From CAYLUN01 sp964386865 (GTDB lineage: Bacteria > Verrucomicrobiota > Kiritimatiellia > RFP12 > UBA1067), in assembly GCA_964386865.1 (NCBI GenBank), contig CAYLUN010000015.1, positions 1-64,000 on the forward strand: 64,000 nt of DNA. The letters run 5' to 3'. A program made the position numbers and the translations under genes. Within the stretch, counting starts at the first letter, position 1. Each line of letters starts with the position of its first letter. Below the pieces are notes generated by a model that was given only the letters and a program-made list of their open reading frames with translations, had not been told where the DNA came from and ran no database searches. Positions 42,157 through 49,994 of this stretch are shown piece by piece.

Positions 42157-43140
42157 CTACGCGCCCTGGCCCGCGAAGATGCGATCCATCAGCGCGCTGT
42201 GATCGGCGTCGGTGTAGCCGCCGCTCTCGATGGTCACCCAGCCGCTGTAGCCGGCCGCGTCGATGGCCTTGCGAACCGAGGCCCAGTCCACGCTGCCCTG
42301 GCCGATCGGAACGAAGTCGCCGTCGTTTTTCTTCTCGCGGTCGATTTTGAAGTCCTTGATATGCAGCTTGGCGATGTCCGGGCCGAGGGTGCGCAGCCAC
42401 TGTTCGGTGGGCGCGTAGCGCACGTGGTTGCCCATGTCGAGGTAGGCGCGCACCTGCTTGTCCCTGAACGAGCGCACCCACGCCGCAGCGAAGTCGGGCA
42501 GGACCCAGAGGTTGTTCCAGACGTTCTCCAGCGCGATCGTCACCTGAACCTCGGACGCGACTGGGAGCAGTTCCTCCACGGCCGCGCGCGAAAGCTCGGT
42601 AGCCTGGTTCTGGGCCTCGATATAGGCCGCGAAGGGCGCGTTATCGCCTTCGACCACGGACTTGACCCGCAGCGTCTTGGGGTCGAACTCGATCTTGAAC
42701 TGCGCCGGCTTCGGCATCGCCAGGCCACCCACGCGGCACGGCACAAGCAGAATGGCGTCCGCGCCGTAGGCGGCCGTCACGCGGATCAGTCGCTTCACGT
42801 CGTCGATCGAGCGGCGGCGGGCGGCCGCGTCGGCGTTGTTGAAGTCGGCCCAGCCCCCCATGAAGGAGTGGATCTTGAGACCGTGCTTCGCGGCGGTCGC
42901 CCGGCCCAGCGCGGCCTGCTCGACCGTCACCTTCTTGTCGGTCAGTTCGACGCCCGGAAAGCCGGCCTTGGCGATGCGTGCGCAAGCGGCATCGTCCGCC
43001 AGCGGCGCGATCAGCGCCTTGTGCAGCTGCGTCCTGAACGCCGGCTGGGCCTCCGCCGCCCGCGCCGCGTGCGGCAGCGCAGCCACCGCCGTAACGGCGA
43101 CCGCCGACGCTTTCATGAAATTCCGCCTGCTGATCGTCAT
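42157..43140 (-). CDS. Tat-exported sugar phosphate isomerase/epimerase-type protein
   Basis: This 327-residue protein starts with a twin-arginine signal (MTISRRNFMKASAVAVTAV, cleavage near HAARA). It continues as a xylose-isomerase-like TIM barrel with conserved acidic metal ligands in FPGVELTD, VTIALENVWNN, RAYLDMGNHV and KLHIKDFKID, ending with GWVTIESGG. This fold isomerises or epimerises sugars, inositols or their derivatives. Tat export before a Gfo/Idh/MocA protein, also Tat-exported, suggests periplasmic processing of oxidised sugars such as 3-keto-glycosides. It is 53 bp after that gene on the same strand. The exact substrate is unknown. Confidence 0.88.
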   Translation of the reverse strand: MTISRRNFMKASAVAVTAVAALPHAARAAEAQPAFRTQLHKALIAPLADDAACARIAKAGFPGVELTDKKVTVEQAALGRATAAKHGLKIHSFMGGWADFNNADAAARRRSIDDVKRLIRVTAAYGADAILLVPCRVGGLAMPKPAQFKIEFDPKTLRVKSVVEGDNAPFAAYIEAQNQATELSRAAVEELLPVASEVQVTIALENVWNNLWVLPDFAAAWVRSFRDKQVRAYLDMGNHVRYAPTEQWLRTLGPDIAKLHIKDFKIDREKKNDGDFVPIGQGSVDWASVRKAIDAAGYSGWVTIESGGYTDADHSALMDRIFAGQGA

Positions 43141-43163
43141 GTCACATCCTCCACATTTACAGT

Positions 43164-43185
43164 CTACCGCCTACCGCCTACAGCC
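43164..43185. repeat. Heptamer tandem repeat (CTACCGC/CTACAGC)
   Basis: Three units of a 7-bp repeat fill the spacer between the isomerase and Gfo/Idh/MocA genes. The last unit, CTACAGC, is a rotation of the unit at 3401-3446. Confidence 0.6.
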
Positions 43186-43193
43186 TTCTCCCT

Positions 43194-44489
43194 CTACTTC
43201 TCCGGCTGGCCGGGAACGGGCGCCTTGCGCTCCTCGACTGCCGCGACGTCGCCCGACTCAAAGTCTTCGGCGCGGAGCGCGTGATTCATGGAGTAGACGG
43301 GCGACTCCTTGTTGGTCAGCAGGTCGGACATGCGCACCATCTGGCCGGTGTACGCCGCGAGCGTGCCGAGCAGCCCGCTGGCCGTCGCCATCGCCACCTG
43401 CTCGCCTTCCTGCAGGAAGTTGCCGCTCAGCAGCCCCGACAGGAAGTCGGCGTGCTCCATCACGTACATGTTGTTGTCGCGACCGGCGACAGCCTGCTCG
43501 TCGAAGGGGAAGGGCTCGCTCGCGCCGTTCGGCCGCAGAATCTTGCTGCCGAGCACGTCGATCTGGCCGGTGGTGCCGCTGAGCAGCGCGCAGCAGCGGT
43601 CGAAGCAGCCGTTGATCTGGCGGGCGACCGCGTGGATGTGCAGGCCGTTGCCATAGTCGTAATCGACGCCGAAGCAGTCGTAGGTGTTGCCGGTGGAGCG
43701 CTGGTGGCGCGCGCCGATGCCCATCGCCTTTTCGGGCAGCCGGCCGATGAACCAGTTGGCCAGGTCGATCTCGTGTACGGCCTGCTCGGTCAGATGGTCG
43801 GAGGACATCTCGCGAAAATGGTACCAGTTGTTGGCCATGTACGCGGCGTTGGTGTCCTCGGGGCGGCGGCGGCGCAGGTAGTTGGCCGTACTCATGCCGC
43901 CGTGGCAGCGGTAGACCACGCCGCCGCGGATCTCGCCGATGACGCCGTCGCGCACGGGCTTAAGCTGGCGCAGCGCGCGGCTGTTGTGGCGGTGACAGGT
44001 GCCGGAGAGGATGGAGAGCTTCGCGGCTTTGGCCGCGTCCACGACCTGCAGGAAGCGGCGCACGCCCGCCGGGTCGGTCGCAATGGGCTTCTCGGCGAAG
44101 ATATGCTTGCCCGCCTTGACGCACGCCTCAGCGTGCAGGGGGCGAAAGATCGGCGGGGATGCGAGCAGCACGATCTCGGCGTCGGTCTCCATGACTTTCT
44201 TGTAGCCGAGGGCGCCGCTAAAGGCGAGCTTCTCGTCGCAGCCGTGGGCCTTGCAGACTGCGGCCGCCTTGTCTTGAAAGAAGTCGGCCGCCGCCACCAG
44301 CACGGCCTTGTGGCCAAGGCGCTCTGCGGCCTGCGTGATGTCCCGCGCAGCACCGCTGCCGCGCCCGCCGCAGCCGACCAGCGCGAACTTGAACACGCGC
44401 GGGGCCTGCCCCAACACGGCCGCGGGCGCAGCCGCCAGCGCGCTCGCCCCCGCGATGAACGCCCGCCTTGACACCGTCATCTGTTGCAT
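43194..44489 (-). CDS. Tat-exported Gfo/Idh/MocA-family oxidoreductase
   Basis: This 431-residue protein has a twin-arginine signal (VSRRAFIAGASALAAAP, cleavage near LGQA). A NAD(P)-binding Rossmann domain follows (KFALVGCGGRGSGAARD), with the family motif EKPIATDP in HIFAEKPIATDP and a C-terminal alpha/beta domain. The catalytic His lies in the SDHLTEQAVHEIDLANWFIG region. Proteins of this type oxidise or reduce sugar carbonyls; the Tat signal means the cofactor is bound before export. GGGGGAT lies 7 bp before the start. With the isomerase downstream it forms a two-gene unit typical of Planctomycetes and Verrucomicrobia. Confidence 0.93.
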   Translation of the reverse strand: MQQMTVSRRAFIAGASALAAAPAAVLGQAPRVFKFALVGCGGRGSGAARDITQAAERLGHKAVLVAAADFFQDKAAAVCKAHGCDEKLAFSGALGYKKVMETDAEIVLLASPPIFRPLHAEACVKAGKHIFAEKPIATDPAGVRRFLQVVDAAKAAKLSILSGTCHRHNSRALRQLKPVRDGVIGEIRGGVVYRCHGGMSTANYLRRRRPEDTNAAYMANNWYHFREMSSDHLTEQAVHEIDLANWFIGRLPEKAMGIGARHQRSTGNTYDCFGVDYDYGNGLHIHAVARQINGCFDRCCALLSGTTGQIDVLGSKILRPNGASEPFPFDEQAVAGRDNNMYVMEHADFLSGLLSGNFLQEGEQVAMATASGLLGTLAAYTGQMVRMSDLLTNKESPVYSMNHALRAEDFESGDVAAVEERKAPVPGQPEK

Positions 44490-44603
44490 CGTCAGATCCC
44501 CCTATGGCTTTCCCTTTGTCGAGTCGCTTGCGGCAGGGGCGCCACCTTTTGCGCGCCTTCTCCAACCTACACGCCCATAGTCTACGGGCGGGCCTCCGGT
44601 TTG

Positions 44604-44900
44604 TCAATCCGCGCTGCGCGCCAGGCCTTTGTCCACGAGGTAGGCGAGAAAGCGCTCGACCTCTTGCGCGGCGGCGGCGGCCGCGACCTCGTAGTCGCGC
44701 AGCATCTGCTCCTCGAGCTCCAGCGGCGACACCGGCCGTTCAAGCCGCCTCCAGAACCAGAGGCCCATGCCGTTCAGCGAGAACATCTTCGACTCGCCCG
44801 CGTGCAGCACGATCAGGAAGTGCTCGCCCGCGATCTCCCTGAGCGCAATGTCCGGCATCCGCTCGTACCGCGCTTTGCCCTGTCCCTTGCTTGCCTCCAT
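44604..44900 (-). CDS. PqqD-family protein (RiPP recognition element fold)
   Basis: This 98-residue protein fits the PqqD pattern: RMPDIALREIAGEHFLIVL, then FSLNGMGLWFWRRLERPVSPLELEEQM, and a helical end DYEVAAAAAAQEVERFLAYLVDKGL. PqqD-type domains bind leader peptides of ribosomally made, modified peptides, but free-standing copies also occur with kinases and polysaccharide genes. Here it lies 28 bp after the C25 protease gene and 114 bp before the Gfo/Idh/MocA gene on the same strand. No radical-SAM enzyme or precursor peptide was found near it, so its partner is unknown. Confidence 0.8.
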   Translation of the reverse strand: MEASKGQGKARYERMPDIALREIAGEHFLIVLHAGESKMFSLNGMGLWFWRRLERPVSPLELEEQMLRDYEVAAAAAAQEVERFLAYLVDKGLARSAD

Positions 44901-44928
44901 AAACGTCCCCCGTCCCTTCCTCTCCGGC

Positions 44929-47900
44929 TCACTCCTCCAGCGCCTGCACCTTGTAGAAGCGGCGCGGCGCCACCGCGTCCAGCGGAACCTCGACTGTTTT
45001 CAGCGGCCAATCCACGGTGATGCCGGCCGTGGTCCACGGCCCGCCCGTGTCCGGCCGCCACGGCAGCGCCTGCCAGACGCCAGCCAGGAGATTGGTGGCC
45101 GACAGCACGCGGTAGGCCTTGCCGCCGATGGCCTCGAAACACACGGGCAGCCCGGTTGCGCCAGCCGCTGGCAGTGCGAACGCGCGGATGCGCACCAGCG
45201 CCTGCGTCGGGCAGGTTCCGGCCTGATACTCCACCCACGTGTCGAACGCGTCGTTGTCCTGGTCGGACAGGTCCGCGTACGGGTCGCCGGCGAGCCCATG
45301 CGCGAGCAGCCATGCCGTCGCGGTGCCGCGGGCGGTTTGATCCACGTGCAGACAGAGCGCGGGGTCGCCCAAGAGCGAGATGTGCCTCGAGCGGGCAGAG
45401 AACGAGTGGCCCAGCGACTCGAAGGCGCCGAGCCAGACATCGCCCAGCCGGAGCGCGCCAGCCTTGACCTGATCGGCGCACGCGTAAGAGAAGACCGCCG
45501 CGTCGCCCGTGGTCGAGTATCCGGCGGAGCTGACGGTGGCCACGAAGCCCGAGCCGCGGTTGCGCACGCCCGCCTCGGCGATGCACTGCTGCTGCTCTTT
45601 CAGATCGAGAAGGGTCCAGCGGCCCATGCGGCAGCCCATCAGGAACGCCACGGGCGCGAACGGCCAGTCGGCCTGCTTGAACGTGGCGGAGTCGAAGAGC
45701 CTGTTCAGCGTCGTGCTGCCGGCGATCGTGTCGCTGGAGTGGCCGACGTAGTAGAAGAAGCCCGAGCCGTCCAGCAGCTCGATGTGCGCGCCGGACTGGC
45801 CGTCGTCGTCCCAGTACGGGTGGAGGTAGCTATCGTTCGGCCCGGGGTAGAACGCCTTGAGCGTCCAGCCGGCGGTCGCAAAGCCGAGCGCCGTGTTGCT
45901 TGCGATGCCCACGAAGTTCGCGTACTTGTCGCCCACGTTCTGCCAGTCGGCCGTGAAGATCGCCTTGCGCTTCCACGTCTCGGTCAGCTCGTAGCGGATG
46001 GTCTTGTCTACGCTCCAGCCCAGCTCCACAGCGTTGGTCGCGAGGAAGCGGCCGACCGCCACCTCCGGAACCGCGCTGCCCGTGACGTCGCCCAGCACGT
46101 GGTCGTTGGGCAGCAGCAGCGCCGCGTACTGCGACGCCTCGACCTGCGAGAAGAGCGCCAGAGGGAAGAGCGCGGGATACGGGGCAAGCTCGCCGAGCCG
46201 GAAGACCTCGAGCTTGTAGTCGCTCCCCGCGTGCCCCGCGAAGAGCAGATAACGCAGCGTGGGCGACGGGCCATTTGTGACCCCGGCGGCGCAGAAGCGC
46301 ACGAAGGCCTCGGGGTGGACGAGGCCGTCCGAGAAGGCGTTGTACAGCTCCTCGGCGTCGATCACGCGCGTCCGAAGGCCCTGCGCGTTCCGGAAGTCCG
46401 CCAGCGTCTGCGCCGCCTCGGCGAAGCCCTCGACCCAGCGTCGCGGCGGAACTACGATGGCGCAGACCGGCATCTCCGCCAGATCGGCCCAGTCCGTGTC
46501 GCTCACGCCGCTCACCGAGGGCTCGAGATAGCCCTGGCCCTCCTCAAACAACGCGTAGCGCGTTGCCGCGTCGCCGCAGGCAAAGGCCACCCGCCAGACC
46601 CCGTCCGTGCCCTGCCAGACGGGCGCAGCCAGTTCCGCCGGCGCATCGGGCTCGGTGACATCCCACACCCGGATGTGCTCCGACGCGAACCCCTCTGCAG
46701 CCAAGGTGCCCTCTCCGCCGCCCGTGCAGAGCAGGGCGCCTGACCGCGCGCGATACTCGCAGGGGTAGACCAGCGCCGCGTTCAGCAGCATGAAGTCATT
46801 GACCTGCGTGGTCAGCCCATTCCGAACTTTGATCTCCACCAGACCGTTCGTCGCGATACCCGGCGCCGCCGGAAAATCGAACGTCACGGCCTGCTCGCCG
46901 GACCAGCTCTGCGACCCGATACTCACGCTGTTCAGCCAAACCTGGCACGTGTGGGTGTCAGGCGTGGAGAAATCGCGGTAGGAGACCAGCGACGCGCGCG
47001 CCGTCACCCCCGTGGCGGCCGACGCGCAGAAGCCCGGCAGCGCGACGACGCGGGCTTTGGCCCGGCTCGGCTCAACGGACGTGCCCTGAATCAACTCGCC
47101 GAAGTTGAGGACGTTGGTTAACGTGGCGACCGAACTGCGGCGATCCCGCGGATCCCAGGGAGACAGGAAGGCCGCGCGGTAGGACTCCGCGCGCATGAAC
47201 CACGCATTGGTCGCCGCGGCGGGGTCGGGCGTCGCATCAAACGGCGCCAGGTGCACCCCCGCCCCGAACGCCAGCCAGTACACGTTCTCGGGCGCATACA
47301 GTTCAGTCGTCGGCACCCCGTAGAAAAAAAGCGACTCGCCGTCGGTGGCCCACGCGACCTCGCGGCGCTGGCAGCTCAGCGAGAGCCCCTGCGCGGCCAG
47401 CGCCGCAAGCGCCTCGTTCGTGGATACGCCTGCCGCAGCCGCGATCTCGCCGGCGGTCACGCGGTAGACGCCCTCGTCGCGCACGCCGAGGCGCACGCGG
47501 CCAGCGGGGGCGCCGTTCGTCCAGGCGGTCACGCGGCCGCCGATCCCGACCCAGTGCTGGTCGTCGTCGGCCAGCGGAACCGTGAGTCGCTGCACGCCGG
47601 ACTCCGTCCCGTTCTGCACAGCCCCGACGTCGACCACAATGGACTCGAGGCCTTCGAGCACCGCGTCCTGCGCACCCCGCACCGTGAACGTCCCGCTCGG
47701 AGACAAGGGGGCGATCACCAGATTTGAGCCCGCGCAGGCGTAATCGTCCTGATAGGCCGCGGTGCCCGAAAACGCGAACGACACCGTGACCGGCAGCTGG
47801 GAGGTCATCGACAGGCTCGCCACGAACGTCACGCTCCCGTACGCCTCGACCAGCGAGCTGGCTTCGGCGAAGCCCAGCGTCACCAAGGGGGGGAGATCGT

Positions 47901-48330
47901 CATCGATGACCGTCGCGGCAACCTCCGCCGTCGCGCCCGGCACCGCGTTCGTCAGCGCGCCGATCGAAACCGTGACCGTCTCGTTCGTTTCGTCCATCGC
48001 GTCCTGCACGGCCCGCAGCGTGACCGTGCCTGTGGTGCCCCCGGCTATGATCGTGATGTTCGTCGCGGAGCGCGTGTAGTCGCTCGTCAAGGTGGCCGTT
48101 CCAGCGAACGAGAGCCAAACCGTAACGGGCAGGCTAGACGTCACCGACAGGGTCGCGCGCACGGTAGCCGCCCCGCTCGCCTCGGCCATGCTGCCCCCTG
48201 TCAGGCTCAGCGAAACGGCCGGCAGAGCCTCGCCCAAAGGCTGCCGATCAGTCGCGCTGCTGGCTGCGACCGCATCGAGCCCGAGAAAGAGGCACAGGCA
48301 AGCTGTTGCTGCTGTGACAGGTCGGTTCAT
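44929..48330 (-). CDS. Secreted gingipain-like C25 cysteine protease
   Basis: This 1133-residue protein has a signal peptide (about 1-24) and two Calx-beta-type domains (about 39-150 and 152-255, each ending in DDD). A pre-domain follows, then a C25 peptidase domain (about 610-1010). The predicted dyad is His864 (YVGHSS) and Cys900 (LMGCRMG), a spacing close to that in RgpB, and HISLLGDPALCL is a family signature. The C-terminal module (about 1020-1133) has DQDNDAFDTWVEY and ends in FYKVQALEE. In Bacteroidota such proteases use type IX secretion; no type IX component is seen here. The Calx-beta domains resemble the one in the M6 protease. Confidence 0.9.
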   Translation of the reverse strand: MNRPVTAATACLCLFLGLDAVAASSATDRQPLGEALPAVSLSLTGGSMAEASGAATVRATLSVTSSLPVTVWLSFAGTATLTSDYTRSATNITIIAGGTTGTVTLRAVQDAMDETNETVTVSIGALTNAVPGATAEVAATVIDDDLPPLVTLGFAEASSLVEAYGSVTFVASLSMTSQLPVTVSFAFSGTAAYQDDYACAGSNLVIAPLSPSGTFTVRGAQDAVLEGLESIVVDVGAVQNGTESGVQRLTVPLADDDQHWVGIGGRVTAWTNGAPAGRVRLGVRDEGVYRVTAGEIAAAAGVSTNEALAALAAQGLSLSCQRREVAWATDGESLFFYGVPTTELYAPENVYWLAFGAGVHLAPFDATPDPAAATNAWFMRAESYRAAFLSPWDPRDRRSSVATLTNVLNFGELIQGTSVEPSRAKARVVALPGFCASAATGVTARASLVSYRDFSTPDTHTCQVWLNSVSIGSQSWSGEQAVTFDFPAAPGIATNGLVEIKVRNGLTTQVNDFMLLNAALVYPCEYRARSGALLCTGGGEGTLAAEGFASEHIRVWDVTEPDAPAELAAPVWQGTDGVWRVAFACGDAATRYALFEEGQGYLEPSVSGVSDTDWADLAEMPVCAIVVPPRRWVEGFAEAAQTLADFRNAQGLRTRVIDAEELYNAFSDGLVHPEAFVRFCAAGVTNGPSPTLRYLLFAGHAGSDYKLEVFRLGELAPYPALFPLALFSQVEASQYAALLLPNDHVLGDVTGSAVPEVAVGRFLATNAVELGWSVDKTIRYELTETWKRKAIFTADWQNVGDKYANFVGIASNTALGFATAGWTLKAFYPGPNDSYLHPYWDDDGQSGAHIELLDGSGFFYYVGHSSDTIAGSTTLNRLFDSATFKQADWPFAPVAFLMGCRMGRWTLLDLKEQQQCIAEAGVRNRGSGFVATVSSAGYSTTGDAAVFSYACADQVKAGALRLGDVWLGAFESLGHSFSARSRHISLLGDPALCLHVDQTARGTATAWLLAHGLAGDPYADLSDQDNDAFDTWVEYQAGTCPTQALVRIRAFALPAAGATGLPVCFEAIGGKAYRVLSATNLLAGVWQALPWRPDTGGPWTTAGITVDWPLKTVEVPLDAVAPRRFYKVQALEE

Positions 48331-48539
48331 CTTTGCTCACATGCTTCCAGACGGATCGCCGGAACGCCCTTCCTTCAAACACAACCGCGAGATCCGATAA
48401 AAAAACACTACGTTTTAAGTGTAGTATACTAGCAGAAGCGGCCCGCCATGAAAACCCGAAAACGCGCCGAGTTTCGCATTCCCGACGGCGAGCCCGTTCC
48501 TGTATACTGACGGGCAACGAACGCCAAGGAGTTTCCGCC

Positions 48540-48929
48540 ATGCTGAAAACCGGCATCCTGAATCCCAGCCTCAACAGCCTGTTGAGCCGTGTGCGCCACA
48601 CCAACACCCTCGTCATCGCCGATCGGGGCTTCCCGTTCTGGCCCCAGATTGAGACGATCGACCTCGCGCTCGTGGACAACATCCCGACCGTGCTGGACGT
48701 GTTGCTGGCGATCCGGACGAACTTCGTCGTCGGCCGCGTGACGATGGCGGACGAGTTCATCAAGAACAACGCTGCCGAGACGCAGGCGCGTTTCCGCGCG
48801 GCGCTCGACGGGGTTTCGTTAGATTTCGAGCCTCACGCGACGCTCAAGAAGCGCGTGCCGAGCGCCATCGGGCTGATCCGTACCGGCGAAACCATCCAGT
48901 ACGCGAACATGATCCTCGAATCCGCATAG
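48540..48929 (+). CDS. RbsD/FucU-family sugar mutarotase
   Basis: This 129-residue protein matches the D-ribose pyranase/L-fucose mutarotase family: GILNPSLNSLLSRVRHTNTL with the catalytic His20, IADRGFPF with Asp28, and the C-terminal RTGETIQYANMIL. These enzymes interconvert pyranose and furanose or alpha and beta anomers before sugar kinases act. The start is supported by AAGGAG 8 bp upstream; a longer in-frame ORF to 48333 has no such signal. No transporter or kinase is adjacent, so whether it handles ribose, fucose or another sugar is open. A TATACT box lies at 48503-48508 without a good -35. Confidence 0.9.
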   Translation: MLKTGILNPSLNSLLSRVRHTNTLVIADRGFPFWPQIETIDLALVDNIPTVLDVLLAIRTNFVVGRVTMADEFIKNNAAETQARFRAALDGVSLDFEPHATLKKRVPSAIGLIRTGETIQYANMILESA

Positions 48930-49010
48930 GCCGCCCCCCGTTCCTCGCGGCGCCGCCAGGCGCTTTCTCCCATTACGTGATGGCGCCCTGACGCGCGTCC
49001 ACCGATAACC

Positions 49011-49886
49011 ATGTGGGTTCCCTACATCCTTCTCTCGGCACTGCTGCTGGCGTGCTACGATATTGCCAAGAAGCACAGCGTGCGGGAGAACGCCGTCATG
49101 CCCGTGCTGTTCGCGGCGACGCTCTGCGGCTCGCTGGGTTTCGCGCTGGCCCTGGCCGTCTCCGGCCGACTGGCCTCCGCCCTCGCCATCTCGGCGGCCG
49201 GGTTCGGCCTCGTAGCCATCAAGTCGCTGCTCGTCTCGGCCTCGTGGATCTTCGTCTATTACGCGATGCGGGCGCTGCCGATCTCCATCGCCTCGCCCAT
49301 CCGCGCGTCGGCCCCGCTCTGGACGCTGTTCGGCGCGATCATCCTGTTCCGCGAGATCCCCACTCTGCTGCAGGCCGCAGGCATGGCGACCGTCTTCACG
49401 GGCTACTGGCTGTTCTCCGTCGCGGGCCGGTCGGAGGGCATCCACTTTGGCCGCCACGCGGGGGTCTTCTGCGCCTTTGCGGGCACGTTCCTCGGCGCGG
49501 GGTCGGCGCTCTTCGACAAGTACCTGCTGCAGACCTGCGGCATCGAGCGCAACACCCTGCAGCTCTGGTTCGCGCTCGACCTGGTCGTGGTGCTGGGCCT
49601 GAGCCTGTTCGCCCAGCGCCTGGCGGGCCTCCAGCGCACGCGCTTCCGCTGGCGCTGGACCATTCCTGCCGTCGGCCTTCTGCTCATGGCCGCCGACTGG
49701 TTCTATTTCGGGGCCCTCAGCGAGAAGGGCGTGGCCATCTCGATCCTCTCGCTGGTCCGCCGCTCCAATGTCGTTCTTTCCTTCGGCCTGGGCGCGCTTC
49801 TCTTCCGCGAAGGAAACCTCCGCAAGAAGGCCCTGGCGCTCGCCGTCCTTCTGGCCGGAGTCGCCATCCTCTGCCTGGCCAAATAA
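49011..49886 (+). CDS. DMT-superfamily (EamA-type) transporter
   Basis: This 291-residue inner-membrane protein has ten hydrophobic helices arranged as two repeats of five. The first ends at about residue 135 and the second has the pattern IPAVGLLLMAADWFYFGAL...SLVRRSNVVLSFGLGALLFRE, typical of EamA proteins. Family members export amino acids or other metabolites, or carry sugar-nucleotide-like solutes. It has the same orientation as the rbsD-like gene 82 bp upstream. Substrate cannot be read from sequence. Confidence 0.9.
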   Translation: MWVPYILLSALLLACYDIAKKHSVRENAVMPVLFAATLCGSLGFALALAVSGRLASALAISAAGFGLVAIKSLLVSASWIFVYYAMRALPISIASPIRASAPLWTLFGAIILFREIPTLLQAAGMATVFTGYWLFSVAGRSEGIHFGRHAGVFCAFAGTFLGAGSALFDKYLLQTCGIERNTLQLWFALDLVVVLGLSLFAQRLAGLQRTRFRWRWTIPAVGLLLMAADWFYFGALSEKGVAISILSLVRRSNVVLSFGLGALLFREGNLRKKALALAVLLAGVAILCLAK

Positions 49887-49902
49887 TCAGCCAAAGTCTG
49901 AA

Positions 49903-49931
49903 TTGACACCCGCCGGTATTGCGCGTACTCT
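49903..49931 (+). promoter_or_regulatory. Promoter of the large repeat-protein gene
   Basis: A perfect TTGACA (49903-49908) is followed after 17 bp by TACTCT (49926-49931), about 64 bp before the start codon. The -10 match is only 3/6. Confidence 0.5.
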
Positions 49932-49994
49932 CACGCTTAACAATTGGATCCTGCGTTCAGACAGTGGCAAGTGCTAACGAACTACGAGGTGGTT

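Noticed and set aside
44929..48330. Type IX secretion cargo
   Set aside because: The C25 domain is shared with gingipains, but the C-terminal module does not look like a type IX CTD and no por/gld gene is in the window.
48333..48539. N-terminal extension of the RbsD/FucU protein
   Set aside because: The extension has no homology to the family, while ATG 48540 is preceded by AAGGAG and begins at the conserved GILNP segment.
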